A DNA stretch of 64,000 bases from Streptomyces tailanensis. GTDB lineage: Bacteria; Actinomycetota; Actinomycetes; Streptomycetales; Streptomycetaceae. Position numbers and translations under genes: made by a program. This document shows, one piece after another, positions 16,046 through 23,741 of the stretch (position 1 is its first letter; every line of letters begins with the position of its first letter). The stretch is taken from the NCBI RefSeq assembly GCF_008386495.1, contig NZ_VTHJ01000037.1, forward strand, positions 1 through 64,000, written 5' to 3'. The notes beneath the pieces are model-generated. The model searched no databases. It saw only the letters and a program-made list of their open reading frames with translations, and was not told where the DNA came from.

Positions 16046-17269
16046 ATGCCCGCATCACCCAGCACCGCCCGGGCCATGAACGACCGGCTCGCCCTGCGGC
16101 TGCTGCAGGAGGAAGGGTCGTTGACGGCAGGGCAGTTGAAGCAGCTCACCGGTCTGTCCCGGCCCACGGTCGCGGACCTCGTGGAGCGCCTGACCACCGC
16201 CGGGCTGATCGCGGTCGTGGGGGAGTCCGGGGAGCAGCGGCGCGGCCCCAACGCCAGGTTGTACGGCATCGTCGCCGACCGCGCCCACCTGGCCGCCCTC
16301 GATGTGCGCACCGAGGGTGTCACGGTCGTCGTCTCCGACCTGCTCGGCACGGAGCTGGCGCGGGCGTCCGTCCCGATCGCGGACGGCACCGGTACGGGAC
16401 CCGCGGTGGAGCAGGCGGTCACGCTGGTGGAGCGGGCCGCGAAGGAGGCGGGCGCCGACCGGCTGCACACGGTGGCGATCGGCGCCCCCGGCCTGATCGA
16501 CCCGGCCACCGGCGAACTCCGGAACTCCACCGGTCTGCCCGAATGGCACCGCCGGCTGGCCGCGGCCCTCGGTGAACGCCTCCAGGCCCGCGTCCTCGTC
16601 GAGAACGAGACCAACCTCGCCGCCCTCGCCGAACAGCGCGACGGCGCCGCCCGCGACCGCGACACCTTCGTCCTCCTCTGGCTCGGCCTCGGCATCGGCG
16701 CCGCGGTCGTCCTCGACGGCACCCTCCGCCGCGGCGCCTCCGGCAGCACCGGCGAAATCGGCTTCCTCCCGGTCCCCGGCACTACAGGCCTCCCTTCCGC
16801 GACCGACTGCGGGGGCGGCTTCCACTCCCTCGCCGGCGCGGCAGCGGTGGCCGCACTGGCGACGGCCCACGGTGTCGAGGCCGAGGCGACGGGACACGAG
16901 TCGCCCGCGGCGACTCTGGTGCGGGCCGCTGTGGCGGGTTTGGTGGGGGCCGGGGGTTCGGCGGACGGTCGAAGTGCGGCGGTCGAGCGCAACACCCGCT
17001 TCCTGGACGCCCTCGCCGATCGGCTCGCCATCGGCGCCGCATCGGTCGTGGCTGTCCTCGACCCCGGGTGCGTAGTCCTCGGCGGTGAGCTCGGGCAGGC
17101 CGGTGGGGACGTACTCGCCGCCCGCGTCAAGGCGCGGCTGACGGCCCTGTCGCCGCTGCCGACGGAGGTCCGGCCGAGCGTACTCGGGGGGAGCGCCGTA
17201 CTGCGTGGCGCGCTGCTCATGGCCCGGGAGGCGGCTCAGGACGAGTTGTTCGCACCGCCCACGCGGTAG
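16046..17269 (+). CDS. ROK-family transcriptional regulator
   Basis: This 407-residue protein has an N-terminal winged helix (LRLLQEEGSLTAGQLKQLTGLSRPTVADLVERL, about residues 17-50) fused to a ROK sugar-kinase-like domain: ALDVRTEGVTVVVSDLLG, VAIGAPGLIDP, VENETNLAAL, LGLGIGAAVVLDG. The usual zinc-binding cysteine cluster after the GEIGF motif is reduced to a single Cys (TDCGGGF), so zinc binding may be lost. The start ATG 16046 has GGGAGGA upstream. It most likely represses the divergent MFS gene and itself until a sugar ligand binds. Confidence 0.88.
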   Translation: MPASPSTARAMNDRLALRLLQEEGSLTAGQLKQLTGLSRPTVADLVERLTTAGLIAVVGESGEQRRGPNARLYGIVADRAHLAALDVRTEGVTVVVSDLLGTELARASVPIADGTGTGPAVEQAVTLVERAAKEAGADRLHTVAIGAPGLIDPATGELRNSTGLPEWHRRLAAALGERLQARVLVENETNLAALAEQRDGAARDRDTFVLLWLGLGIGAAVVLDGTLRRGASGSTGEIGFLPVPGTTGLPSATDCGGGFHSLAGAAAVAALATAHGVEAEATGHESPAATLVRAAVAGLVGAGGSADGRSAAVERNTRFLDALADRLAIGAASVVAVLDPGCVVLGGELGQAGGDVLAARVKARLTALSPLPTEVRPSVLGGSAVLRGALLMAREAAQDELFAPPTR

Positions 17270-17302
17270 CCGGTGGGCGGTGGGTGCTCCCCGGCCGCCC
17301 GC

Positions 17303-18061
17303 TCACCCCACCTTCCGCCCCCTGCCGAACCGCGCCGCCAAGTGCTCCCCGAACGTCCCCTTCCCCACGGCCCGCTCCGGCGTGAGATGGCCTCCGGCCC
17401 GGAACGCCCGGTACGCCTTGCCGAACAGCGGCACGTTCACGAGCGGTCGGCGCCGGCCCGTGGCCGTCAGGTAGGCGCGGGCCAGCTCAGGGAAGGTGAG
17501 GACCTCGGGGCCGCCCATGTCGTCGACGCGGCCGGCGGGGGCGCCCACGGCCAGGTCGGCCAGACGGTCGGCGACCTCGGCGACGGCGACGGGCTGGTCG
17601 CTCACGCCGGCCGGGAGCAGCATGACCGGTGGCTTGGACAGGATCTGGAAGAGCATCACGAGAAGGTCGTGGAACTGTGTCGCGCGCAGGATGGTCCAGC
17701 CCAGCCCCGACTCCTCGACCAGCCGCTCGACGGCCAGCTTGGTCCGGTAGTAGCCGAACGGCACCCGGTCCACGCCGACGATCGAGATGTAGACCAGGTG
17801 ATCCACACTCGCCCGCCGCGCCGCCGCGATCAGGTTCGCCGCCGCCTGCTCGTCGCCTCCGCGCGGCGAGCTCGCGCAGTGCACGATCGTGTCCACCCCT
17901 GCCACGGCCGCGTCCAACCCGCTCCCGCCGGCGACGAGATCGACGGCGTACGGCTGCGCGTGCCGACTCAGCACCCGCACCTCGTGTCCGTCCGCCCGCA
18001 GCCGCTCGGTGAGAGGCCGTCCGAGGACACCGGTTCCTCCGGTCACCAGGATCGTGGTCAT
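17303..18061 (-). CDS. NmrA/SDR-like NAD(P)-binding protein
   Basis: This 252-residue atypical short-chain dehydrogenase has the dinucleotide loop VTGGTGVLGRPLTERLRADGHEV at residues 5-27. The later HLVYISIVGVDRVPFGYYRTKLAVERLVEESGLGWTILRATQF stretch replaces the YxxxK catalytic site by YYRTK. Proteins of this group act as redox sensors or isomerases; the substrate is not predictable. ATG 18061 is the start. About 120-150 bp upstream is a promoter sharing a 25-bp composite motif with the chitinase promoter in this window. Confidence 0.82.
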   Translation of the reverse strand: MTTILVTGGTGVLGRPLTERLRADGHEVRVLSRHAQPYAVDLVAGGSGLDAAVAGVDTIVHCASSPRGGDEQAAANLIAAARRASVDHLVYISIVGVDRVPFGYYRTKLAVERLVEESGLGWTILRATQFHDLLVMLFQILSKPPVMLLPAGVSDQPVAVAEVADRLADLAVGAPAGRVDDMGGPEVLTFPELARAYLTATGRRRPLVNVPLFGKAYRAFRAGGHLTPERAVGKGTFGEHLAARFGRGRKVG

Positions 18062-18179
18062 GTCTCCAGCCTCGCAGAGACCTGCCGCCGGCACTCGGCG
18101 ACCGACGCGGGACCCGGCGGCGGGGCAAGGGCCGTCGTCACCGCCGCCGGGCCGTTCAGGGCGGATACCGCGACGGCAG

Positions 18180-18212
18180 ACTTTAAAAGGACTAGACCAA
18201 GCCGGTCAATGG
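18180..18212 (-). promoter_or_regulatory. promoter with DasR-like operator in the spacer
   Basis: On the minus strand, TTGACC (18204-18209) is followed after 17-18 bp by TTAAAG/TAAAGT (18180-18186). The spacer holds TGGTCTAGTCC. The element AGGACTAGACCA, 3 nt, CGGTCAATGG (plus-strand reading, 18188-18212) is identical outside its 3 variable bases to the chitinase promoter element at 33231-33255. It points towards the NmrA-like gene. The match to the known DasR box (ACTGGTCTAGACCACT) is partial. Confidence 0.5.
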
Positions 18213-18389
18213 GTCGGCGCCGGGGTCGAGTGGGGCCGGTGCGACGGAAGTTGACTCAGGGTCAGCCCTCATCGAACCCCGGCTCCGCCTGCCGCGGAAG
18301 TCCAGTGACACCGTCTGTGAGCCACCCCACAGCCTTCACCCGCATGGATGCCGATCAGGCGTGGCACACTGGCCATGTACCAGAAGCAG

Positions 18390-18517
18390 CGCACTCCGGG
18401 GTCGGTGAAAGTCCGAACCGGCGGTTATAGTCCGCGACCCGGTCGCTTCCAGCGGCCGGTTGACCAGGTGAAATTCCTGGACCGACGGTTAAAGTCCGGA
18501 TGGGAGGCAGTGCGCGG
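18390..18517 (+). promoter_or_regulatory. FMN riboswitch (RFN element)
   Basis: The conserved RFN blocks appear in order: CCGGGGTCGGTGAAAGTCCG, AACCGGCGGT, AGTCCGCGACCCG, then TTGACCAGGTGAAATTCCTG, ACCGACGGTTAAAGTCCGGA and TGGGAGGCAGTGCGCGGC. It lies about 160 nt before ribE. FMN binding should repress the rib operon, including its transporter gene ribM. The intervening 18518-18675 leader would hold the expression platform. Confidence 0.95.
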
Positions 18518-18675
18518 CGGGCGGGCATTCGTGCGCGCCGCCGTCTGTTTTCGGTCTACCTCACGAGGGGTGGGTCCGCAGCACACGGCGACGCTCTCTG
18601 TGCCGTCGTCCGCTCATGTCTGTCGTCTTCGACAGCCCCGGAGTCCGTGCCCAACGAGGCAGGAGGACCCGGGAA

Positions 18676-19296
18676 GTGTTCACCGGAATCGTCGAAGAGC
18701 TGGGTAAGGTCACCGCCGTCGAGAAGCTCGGCGACTCCTCCCGCTTCCGTCTGCGTGGACCGGTCGTCACGCAGGGCGCGCGCCACGGCGACTCCATCGC
18801 CGTCAACGGCGTCTGTCTCACGGTCGTCGAGCACGAGGACGACTGGTTCACCGCCGACGTCATGGCCGAGACCCTCGAGCGCTCCAGCCTCGGCGCCCTG
18901 ACCGTCGGCTCCCGCGTCAACCTCGAACGCCCCATGGCCGTCGGCGAGCGCCTCGGCGGCCACATCGTGCAGGGTCACGTCGACGGCACCGGCCAGGTCA
19001 TCGAGCGCAAGCCGTCCGAGAACTGGGAGATCGTGAAGATCTCCCTCCCCGCGGACCTGACCCGGTATGTAGTCGAGAAGGGCTCCATCACCGTCGACGG
19101 CATCAGCCTCACCGTCGTCGACGCCGGCCCCGACTACTTCACCGTCAGCCTTATCCCCACCACCCTCGACCTGACCACGCTCGGCCGTAAGCAGCCCGGC
19201 GACCCGGTCAACCTCGAGGTCGACGTCATCGCCAAGTACGTCGAGCGGCTGCTGGGCACGCAGGGCACAGCCGGCGTTCCGGGGACGGCGCAGTGA
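18676..19296 (+). CDS. ribE: riboflavin synthase (alpha subunit)
   Basis: This 206-residue enzyme dismutates two 6,7-dimethyl-8-ribityllumazine molecules into riboflavin. It is an internal duplication: repeat 1 begins MFTGIVEELGKV and repeat 2 begins after GHIVQGHVDGTG (about residues 97-108), each with the SIAVNGVCLTV- or SITVDGISLTV-type strand. GTG 18676 follows AGGAGG by 9 nt; ATG 18616 upstream lacks a binding site and conserved sequence. It is the first gene under the FMN riboswitch, with a 4-bp stop/start overlap with ribM. The gene is called ribC in Bacillus. Confidence 0.96.
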   Translation: MFTGIVEELGKVTAVEKLGDSSRFRLRGPVVTQGARHGDSIAVNGVCLTVVEHEDDWFTADVMAETLERSSLGALTVGSRVNLERPMAVGERLGGHIVQGHVDGTGQVIERKPSENWEIVKISLPADLTRYVVEKGSITVDGISLTVVDAGPDYFTVSLIPTTLDLTTLGRKQPGDPVNLEVDVIAKYVERLLGTQGTAGVPGTAQ

Positions 19297-19925
19297 ACTC
19301 GCTGAACTCCGTCGCCTTCACGGCGTTCGGCCAGCAGATCCTCTGGTCGGACATGATCGGCAACATCCTCGGCCTGATCGCCCTCGCCCTCGGCGCCATA
19401 CGGTCCCTGTGGAACTGGCCCGTGCAGTTCCTCTCCGGCCTCATCCTCTTCGGCGCCTTCGCCGGGCACCTGACCGGCAGCGCGGGCAAGCAGGTCATCG
19501 TCATGGCCGTCGCCGCGTACGGCTGGTGGCAGTGGAACCGCACCAAGGGGCAGACGGCGGACGGCGCCATCGCCCCACGCTTCGCCACCTGGCGCGAACG
19601 CGGCTACCTCATCGCCGGCGCCGTACTCGGCACCCTTGCCGTCGGCGGCCTCTTCACCGCGTACCCCAGTTTGTCCTGGGACCCCTGGCCGGACGCGTAC
19701 ATCTTCACCGGCACCATCGTCGCCATGTACGCCCAGGCGCGCGGCATGGTCGAGTTCTGGTTCGCCTGGCTGCTGGTCGACCTCGTGGGCGTCCCGCTCA
19801 ACTTCGCCAACGGCTACGCCTTCTCCGGTTTCGTCTACATCATCTACGGCGCGCTCGTCCTGTGGGGCATGCGCGACTGGTGGCTGCGCTCGCGCAAGCC
19901 CGCCCTGGAAGGAGCCCCGGCATGA
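19293..19925 (+). CDS. ribM: PnuC-family riboflavin transporter RibM
   Basis: This 210-residue inner-membrane protein has about seven helices and PnuC hallmarks (WNWPVQFLSGLILFGAFAG; YGWWQWNRTK; WFAWLLVDLVGVPLNFANGY). PnuC proteins usually carry nicotinamide riboside, but the member placed inside FMN-riboswitch rib operons of Streptomyces and Corynebacterium is RibM, shown to transport riboflavin by facilitated diffusion. The GTG start overlaps the ribE stop and its own stop overlaps the ribBA start, so the three are translationally coupled. Confidence 0.9.
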   Translation: MNSLNSVAFTAFGQQILWSDMIGNILGLIALALGAIRSLWNWPVQFLSGLILFGAFAGHLTGSAGKQVIVMAVAAYGWWQWNRTKGQTADGAIAPRFATWRERGYLIAGAVLGTLAVGGLFTAYPSLSWDPWPDAYIFTGTIVAMYAQARGMVEFWFAWLLVDLVGVPLNFANGYAFSGFVYIIYGALVLWGMRDWWLRSRKPALEGAPA

Positions 19926-21256
19926 CCACGGCGCCGATCCGGTACAGCACCGACGACTACAGCAACGACGACTACGGCACTGACGACTACGGCACTGACG
20001 ACATCGAGAACTTCGGGCTCGACCCCATCGAGCAGGCCATCGCCGACATCGCCGCCGGCCGCCCGGTCGTGGTCGTCGACGACGAGGACCGCGAGAACGA
20101 GGGCGACCTCGTCATCGCCGCCGAGAAGGCCACCCCCGAGATCATCGCCTTCATGATGAGCGAGTGCCGGGGCATGATCTGCGCCCCCATGGAGGGCGAC
20201 GAACTCGACCGGCTCGAACTGCCCCAGATGGTGCAGCAGAACACCGAGTCGATGCGCACCGCGTTCACCGTCACCGTCGACGCCGCGCCCCAGCACGGCG
20301 TCACCACCGGCATCTCCGCCTCCGACCGCGCCACCACCCTCCAACTCCTGGCGAGCGGCACGGCCCAGGCGGACGACTTCGTCCGCCCCGGCCACATCTT
20401 CCCGCTGCGCGCCCGCCCCGGCGGCGTCCTCGCGCGCAACGGCCACACCGAGGCCGCCGTCGACCTCGCCCGCCTCGCGGGCCTGCGCCCGGCCGGCGCG
20501 ATCGTCGAGATCGCCGGCGAGGACGGCCGCATGCTGCGCCTGCCCGAGCTGATCCCGTTCGCCCGCAAGCACGGCCTGACGATCATCTCCATCGAGGATC
20601 TGATCGCCTACCGCCGCTCCTCCGAGCCCACCGTCAAGCGCGAGGCGAAGACCCAACTGCCCACCGCCTTCGGTGACTTCACGGCGTACGGCTACCGCTC
20701 CACCGTCGACGGCGTCGAGCACGTCGCCCTCGTCCACGGCGAGCTCGGCGACGGCGAGGACGTCCTCGTCCGCGTCCACTCCGAATGCCTCACCGGCGAC
20801 ATCTTCCACTCCCTGCGCTGCGACTGCGGCCCCCAGTTGGAGACGGCCATGCGGCACATCGTCACCGAGGGCCGCGGCGTGGTCGTCTATCTGCGCGGCC
20901 ACGAGGGACGCGGTATCGGACTGATGTCCAAGCTGCGCGCGTACGAACTCCAGGAGCTCGGCCGCGACACCCTCGACGCCAACCTGGAGCTCGGTCTGCC
21001 CGCCGACGCCCGGGACTACGGCGCCGGCGCGCAGATCCTCAAGGACCTCGGCGTCCGCAGCCTCCGGCTCATGACGAACAACCCCGAGAAGACCGACGCC
21101 CTCGTTCAGCACGGCCTCACGGTCACCGACCGCGAGCCGATGCCCGTCCGCGCGGGCGAGCACAACCTCCGCTATCTGCGCACCAAGCGGGACCGGATGG
21201 GACACGACCTGCCCTGGCTGGACACGACCACCGCGTCCACCTGCGGTAATCAGTAG
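19922..21256 (+). CDS. ribBA: bifunctional DHBP synthase / GTP cyclohydrolase II
   Basis: This 444-residue enzyme makes both riboflavin precursors. Residues about 35-230 are 3,4-dihydroxy-2-butanone-4-phosphate synthase (VVVVDDEDRENEGDLVIAAE; RPGHIFPLRARPGGVLARNG). Residues about 235-430 are GTP cyclohydrolase II with the zinc site SECLTGDIFHSLRCDCG and RGHEGRGIGLMSKLRAY. The N-terminus carries an unusual acidic repeat of D-D-Y units encoded by three 15-bp DNA repeats. The ATG overlaps the ribM stop. The C-terminus ends with a short serine/threonine tail. Confidence 0.96.
   Translation: MTTAPIRYSTDDYSNDDYGTDDYGTDDIENFGLDPIEQAIADIAAGRPVVVVDDEDRENEGDLVIAAEKATPEIIAFMMSECRGMICAPMEGDELDRLELPQMVQQNTESMRTAFTVTVDAAPQHGVTTGISASDRATTLQLLASGTAQADDFVRPGHIFPLRARPGGVLARNGHTEAAVDLARLAGLRPAGAIVEIAGEDGRMLRLPELIPFARKHGLTIISIEDLIAYRRSSEPTVKREAKTQLPTAFGDFTAYGYRSTVDGVEHVALVHGELGDGEDVLVRVHSECLTGDIFHSLRCDCGPQLETAMRHIVTEGRGVVVYLRGHEGRGIGLMSKLRAYELQELGRDTLDANLELGLPADARDYGAGAQILKDLGVRSLRLMTNNPEKTDALVQHGLTVTDREPMPVRAGEHNLRYLRTKRDRMGHDLPWLDTTTASTCGNQ
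19952..19996 (+). repeat. 15-bp tandem repeat encoding DDY-GT units in RibBA
   Basis: There are three consecutive 15-bp units, GACGACTACAGCAAC and then GACGACTACGGCACT twice. They encode DDYSN-DDYGT-DDYGT ahead of the DHBP synthase domain. Length variation by slippage would stay in frame. Confidence 0.85.
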
Positions 21257-21305
21257 CAACGACAGCAAGACCAGCTCGTACGAGATTCAGGAACCAAGGA
21301 GCAAC

Positions 21306-21791
21306 GTGAGCGGCAAGGGCGCACCCGAACTGTCCGTCAGCAACGTCGGCGACCTGCGCGTCGCGGTCATCGCGGCCCAGTGGCACGACAAGGTGATGGA
21401 CGGCCTCGTCGAGGGCGCCCTGCGCGCCCTGCGCGACCTCGGTATCGACGAGCCCACCCTGCTCCGGGTCCCCGGCAGCTGGGAGCTCCCCGTCGTCGCC
21501 AAGGTCCTCGCCGGCCGCGGCTACGACGCGATCGTCGCCCTCGGCGTCGTCATCCGCGGCGGCACCCCCCACTTCGAGTACGTGTGCCAGGGCGTCACCC
21601 AGGGCCTCACCCAGGTCTCCGTCGACACCGGCGTCCCCATCGGCTTCGGCGTGCTGACCTGCGACACCGAGGAGCAGGCCCTGGATCGCGCGGGCATCGA
21701 GGGTTCCAACGAGGACAAGGGGCACGAGGCGGTGACGGCGGCCGTGGCGACGGCGGCCACCCTCCGCTCAGTATCTGAACCCTGGCGCTGA
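21306..21791 (+). CDS. ribH: 6,7-dimethyl-8-ribityllumazine synthase
   Basis: This 161-residue lumazine synthase condenses 5-amino-6-ribitylaminouracil with DHBP and assembles into shells or pentamers. Motifs are RVAVIAAQWHDKVMDGLVEGA, VPGSWELPVVAK, VALGVVIRGGTPHFEYV and FGVLTCDTEEQALDRAG. GTG 21306 follows AAGGAG. It lies 49 bp after ribBA in the same operon. In the partner reaction RibE consumes its product. Confidence 0.96.
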   Translation: MSGKGAPELSVSNVGDLRVAVIAAQWHDKVMDGLVEGALRALRDLGIDEPTLLRVPGSWELPVVAKVLAGRGYDAIVALGVVIRGGTPHFEYVCQGVTQGLTQVSVDTGVPIGFGVLTCDTEEQALDRAGIEGSNEDKGHEAVTAAVATAATLRSVSEPWR

Positions 21792-21824
21792 CGAACCTAG
21801 TATTTGGTCTAGCCTGAGCACATC

Positions 21825-22097
21825 ATGTCCAAGAAGACGTTCGAGGAGCTCTTCACCGAGCTCCAGCAGAAGGCCGCCCACGGCGACCCCGCCACTTCCC
21901 GTACCGCGGAGCTGGTCGAGAAGGGCGTCCATGCCATCGGCAAGAAGGTCGTCGAAGAGGCCGCCGAGGTCTGGATGGCCGCCGAGTACGAGGGCAAGGA
22001 AGCGGCCGCCGAGGAGATCTCGCAGCTGCTGTACCACGTCCAGGTGATGATGGTCGCCCGCGGCATCTCCCTGGACGACGTGTACGCCCGCCTCTGA
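21825..22097 (+). CDS. hisE: phosphoribosyl-ATP pyrophosphohydrolase
   Basis: This 90-residue all-alpha MazG-like enzyme hydrolyses PR-ATP to PR-AMP in histidine synthesis. Signature: KTFEELFTELQQKA, then KKVVEEAAEVWMAAEYEG and EEISQLLYHVQVMM, with the metal-binding E-E-x-x-E helix. The 33-bp gap after ribH contains TTGGTCTAGCCT, which may be part of its own promoter (-10 TAGCCT at 21810). hisE and hisG, adjacent here, supply steps 2 and 1 of the pathway. Confidence 0.95.
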   Translation: MSKKTFEELFTELQQKAAHGDPATSRTAELVEKGVHAIGKKVVEEAAEVWMAAEYEGKEAAAEEISQLLYHVQVMMVARGISLDDVYARL

Positions 22098-22149
22098 GCC
22101 GTAACCCCGCACCCACAACCCGTACATACGAACGAAGGAAGCTCGCCTC

Positions 22150-23007
22150 ATGCTGCGCATCGCCGTCCCCAACAAGGGTTCCCTGTCCGGCCCTGCGGGG
22201 GAGATGCTGCATGAGGCCGGCTACCAGCAGCGCCGGGAGTCCAAGGAGCTGCGGATCGTCGACCCGGAGAACGAGGTGGAGTTCTTCTACCTCCGCCCCC
22301 GCGACATCGCGATCTACGTCTCCTCCGGCCGCCTCGACATCGGCATCACCGGCCGCGATCTGCTGATCGACTCCGGCGCCAACGCCGAGGAGATCCTGCC
22401 GCTCGGCTTCGCCCGCTCCACCTTCCGCTACGCCACCAAGCCCGGCACGGCGAACGGCGTCGAGGACCTGAACGGCATGACGGTCGCCACCTCCTACGAG
22501 GGCATCGTCGCCAAGCACCTCGCCGACAACGGCATCGACGCCTCCGTCGTCCACCTCGACGGCGCCGTCGAAACCGCCATCGAGCTGGGCGTCGCCGAGG
22601 TCATCGCCGACGTCGTCGAGACCGGCACCTCGCTGCGCAACGCGGGCCTGGAAGTCATCGGCGAGCCCATCATGAAGTCCGAGGCCGTCGTGATCCGCCG
22701 GGTCGACGCGGACACCACCTCGGAGAACGAGCCCAAGGTGCAGCAGTTCCTGCGCCGCCTCCAGGGCGTCCTCGTGGCCCGGACGTACGTGATGATGGAC
22801 TACGACTGCCGCGTCGAGCAGTTGGAGAAGGCCGTCGCGCTCACGCCGGGCCTGGAGTCCCCGACCGTCTCGCCGCTGCACAACGAGGGCTGGGTCGCCG
22901 TGCGCGCCATGGTCCCGGCCAAGGAGGCCCAGCGGATCATGGACGACCTGTACGACATCGGCGCCCGGGCCATCCTCACCACCGCCATCCACGCCTGCCG
23001 CCTCTGA
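22150..23007 (+). CDS. hisG: ATP phosphoribosyltransferase (long form)
   Basis: This 285-residue HisG of the long, hexameric class catalyses the first, histidine-inhibited step: ATP + PRPP to PR-ATP. It starts MLRIAVPNKGSLSGPA and contains LDIGITGRDLLIDSG and the PRPP loop region EVIADVVETGTSLRNAGLEVI. The C-terminal regulatory ACT-like domain (about residues 210-285: MMDYDCRVEQLEKAVALTPG, VRAMVPAKEAQRIMDDLYDIGA) gives histidine feedback. It has AAGGAAG upstream and sits 52 bp from hisE. Confidence 0.96.
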   Translation: MLRIAVPNKGSLSGPAGEMLHEAGYQQRRESKELRIVDPENEVEFFYLRPRDIAIYVSSGRLDIGITGRDLLIDSGANAEEILPLGFARSTFRYATKPGTANGVEDLNGMTVATSYEGIVAKHLADNGIDASVVHLDGAVETAIELGVAEVIADVVETGTSLRNAGLEVIGEPIMKSEAVVIRRVDADTTSENEPKVQQFLRRLQGVLVARTYVMMDYDCRVEQLEKAVALTPGLESPTVSPLHNEGWVAVRAMVPAKEAQRIMDDLYDIGARAILTTAIHACRL

Positions 23008-23027
23008 GCACCGGGGAGTCGTACGCC

Positions 23028-23486
23028 ATGTCGGACGAACTGCCTGCCCTGCCCGTCACTTTTCGGCCGGGCCGTACCCGGGCCGTGCTGCTGACCGCCG
23101 CCGGCGCGATCTTCGTGGTCATCACGGCGGTCGCGCTGCTGCTGCCGACGCTCGGCCCGGCGGAGCGGCTCAGCTTCGTGTTCACCGCGGCCATGTTCGC
23201 CGGCGTGCTGGGCGTGCTGTCCCGGCCCAAGGTGGTGGCCGACGAGGCCGGGGTCACCGTCGTCAACATCGCCGGGAAGCGGCACCTGGACTGGGCGGAG
23301 ATCGTCCAGGTGAACCTGCGTGCCGGTGACCCGTGGGTCTTCCTCGACCTCACCGACGGAACCAGCCTGCCGGCGCTCGGCATCCAGCCGGGCATCGCCA
23401 AACAGCGCGCGATCGAGGACGCCCATACCCTTCGTACGCTGGTCGAGTCCCGTTCGGTGGCCGAGCCGGAGCAGCGTCAGGGCTGA
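23028..23486 (+). CDS. two-helix membrane protein with bacterial PH domain
   Basis: This 152-residue protein has two adjacent helices (about residues 18-37 AVLLTAAGAIFVVITAVALL and 45-65). A small PH-like beta domain follows (VVADEAGVTVVNIAGKRHLDWAEIVQVNLRAGDPWVFLDLTDGTSLPALGI). Proteins of this form are common in Streptomyces next to hisG and have no known function. It starts 20 bp after hisG and probably shares its transcript; a strong hairpin at 23592 closes the unit. Confidence 0.82.
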   Translation: MSDELPALPVTFRPGRTRAVLLTAAGAIFVVITAVALLLPTLGPAERLSFVFTAAMFAGVLGVLSRPKVVADEAGVTVVNIAGKRHLDWAEIVQVNLRAGDPWVFLDLTDGTSLPALGIQPGIAKQRAIEDAHTLRTLVESRSVAEPEQRQG

Positions 23487-23591
23487 CTCCGTACGGCGTC
23501 GGGGGTGACCCTGAGCAAGATCAGGGCCGACTCGGGGCTGTCTTAGGGCCTTCGCCCCTGCCGCATCGGCCCATGTCTTGATTAATCTGTT

Positions 23592-23620
23592 GGCGGAGGC
23601 GCTTTCGTCGCGCCTCCGCC
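23592..23620 (+). terminator. hairpin closing the rib-his-PH transcript
   Basis: There is an 11-bp perfect stem (23592-23602 with 23610-23620) around TTTCGTC, 105 bp after the PH-domain gene and 121 bp before the CorC-like pair. Confidence 0.75.
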
Positions 23621-23662
23621 GCTGTTGTGCCACTTGGTACTTCAGAGGCCCCCTGCTATTCG

Positions 23663-23697
23663 AGGAGTGACTCCTTCCAGCGATGGACGGATCGTCC
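23663..23697. promoter_or_regulatory. two small palindromes ahead of the CorC-like operon
   Basis: AGGAGT-G-ACTCCT (23663-23675) and GGACG-GAT-CGTCC (23685-23697) lie 45-80 bp before the first CorC-like gene. They could be an operator or leader hairpins. This is weak evidence from symmetry alone. Confidence 0.3.
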
Positions 23698-23741
23698 TGT
23701 AGTACCTGCGCCGCCCCCTCCCGAGATACCGAGGCGGCGGC

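Noticed and set aside
18616..18675. ATG upstream of ribE as start
   Set aside because: AGGAGG at 18661-18666 would lie inside the gene, and the family begins at MFTGIVEE.
21804..21815. DasR box upstream of hisE
   Set aside because: TTGGTCTAGCCT matches only half the box and is explained equally well by the -10 hexamer of a hisE promoter.
23640..23741. Metal-sensing riboswitch (yybP-ykoY or M-box) before the CorC-like pair
   Set aside because: The context would fit, but none of the conserved riboswitch blocks were found.
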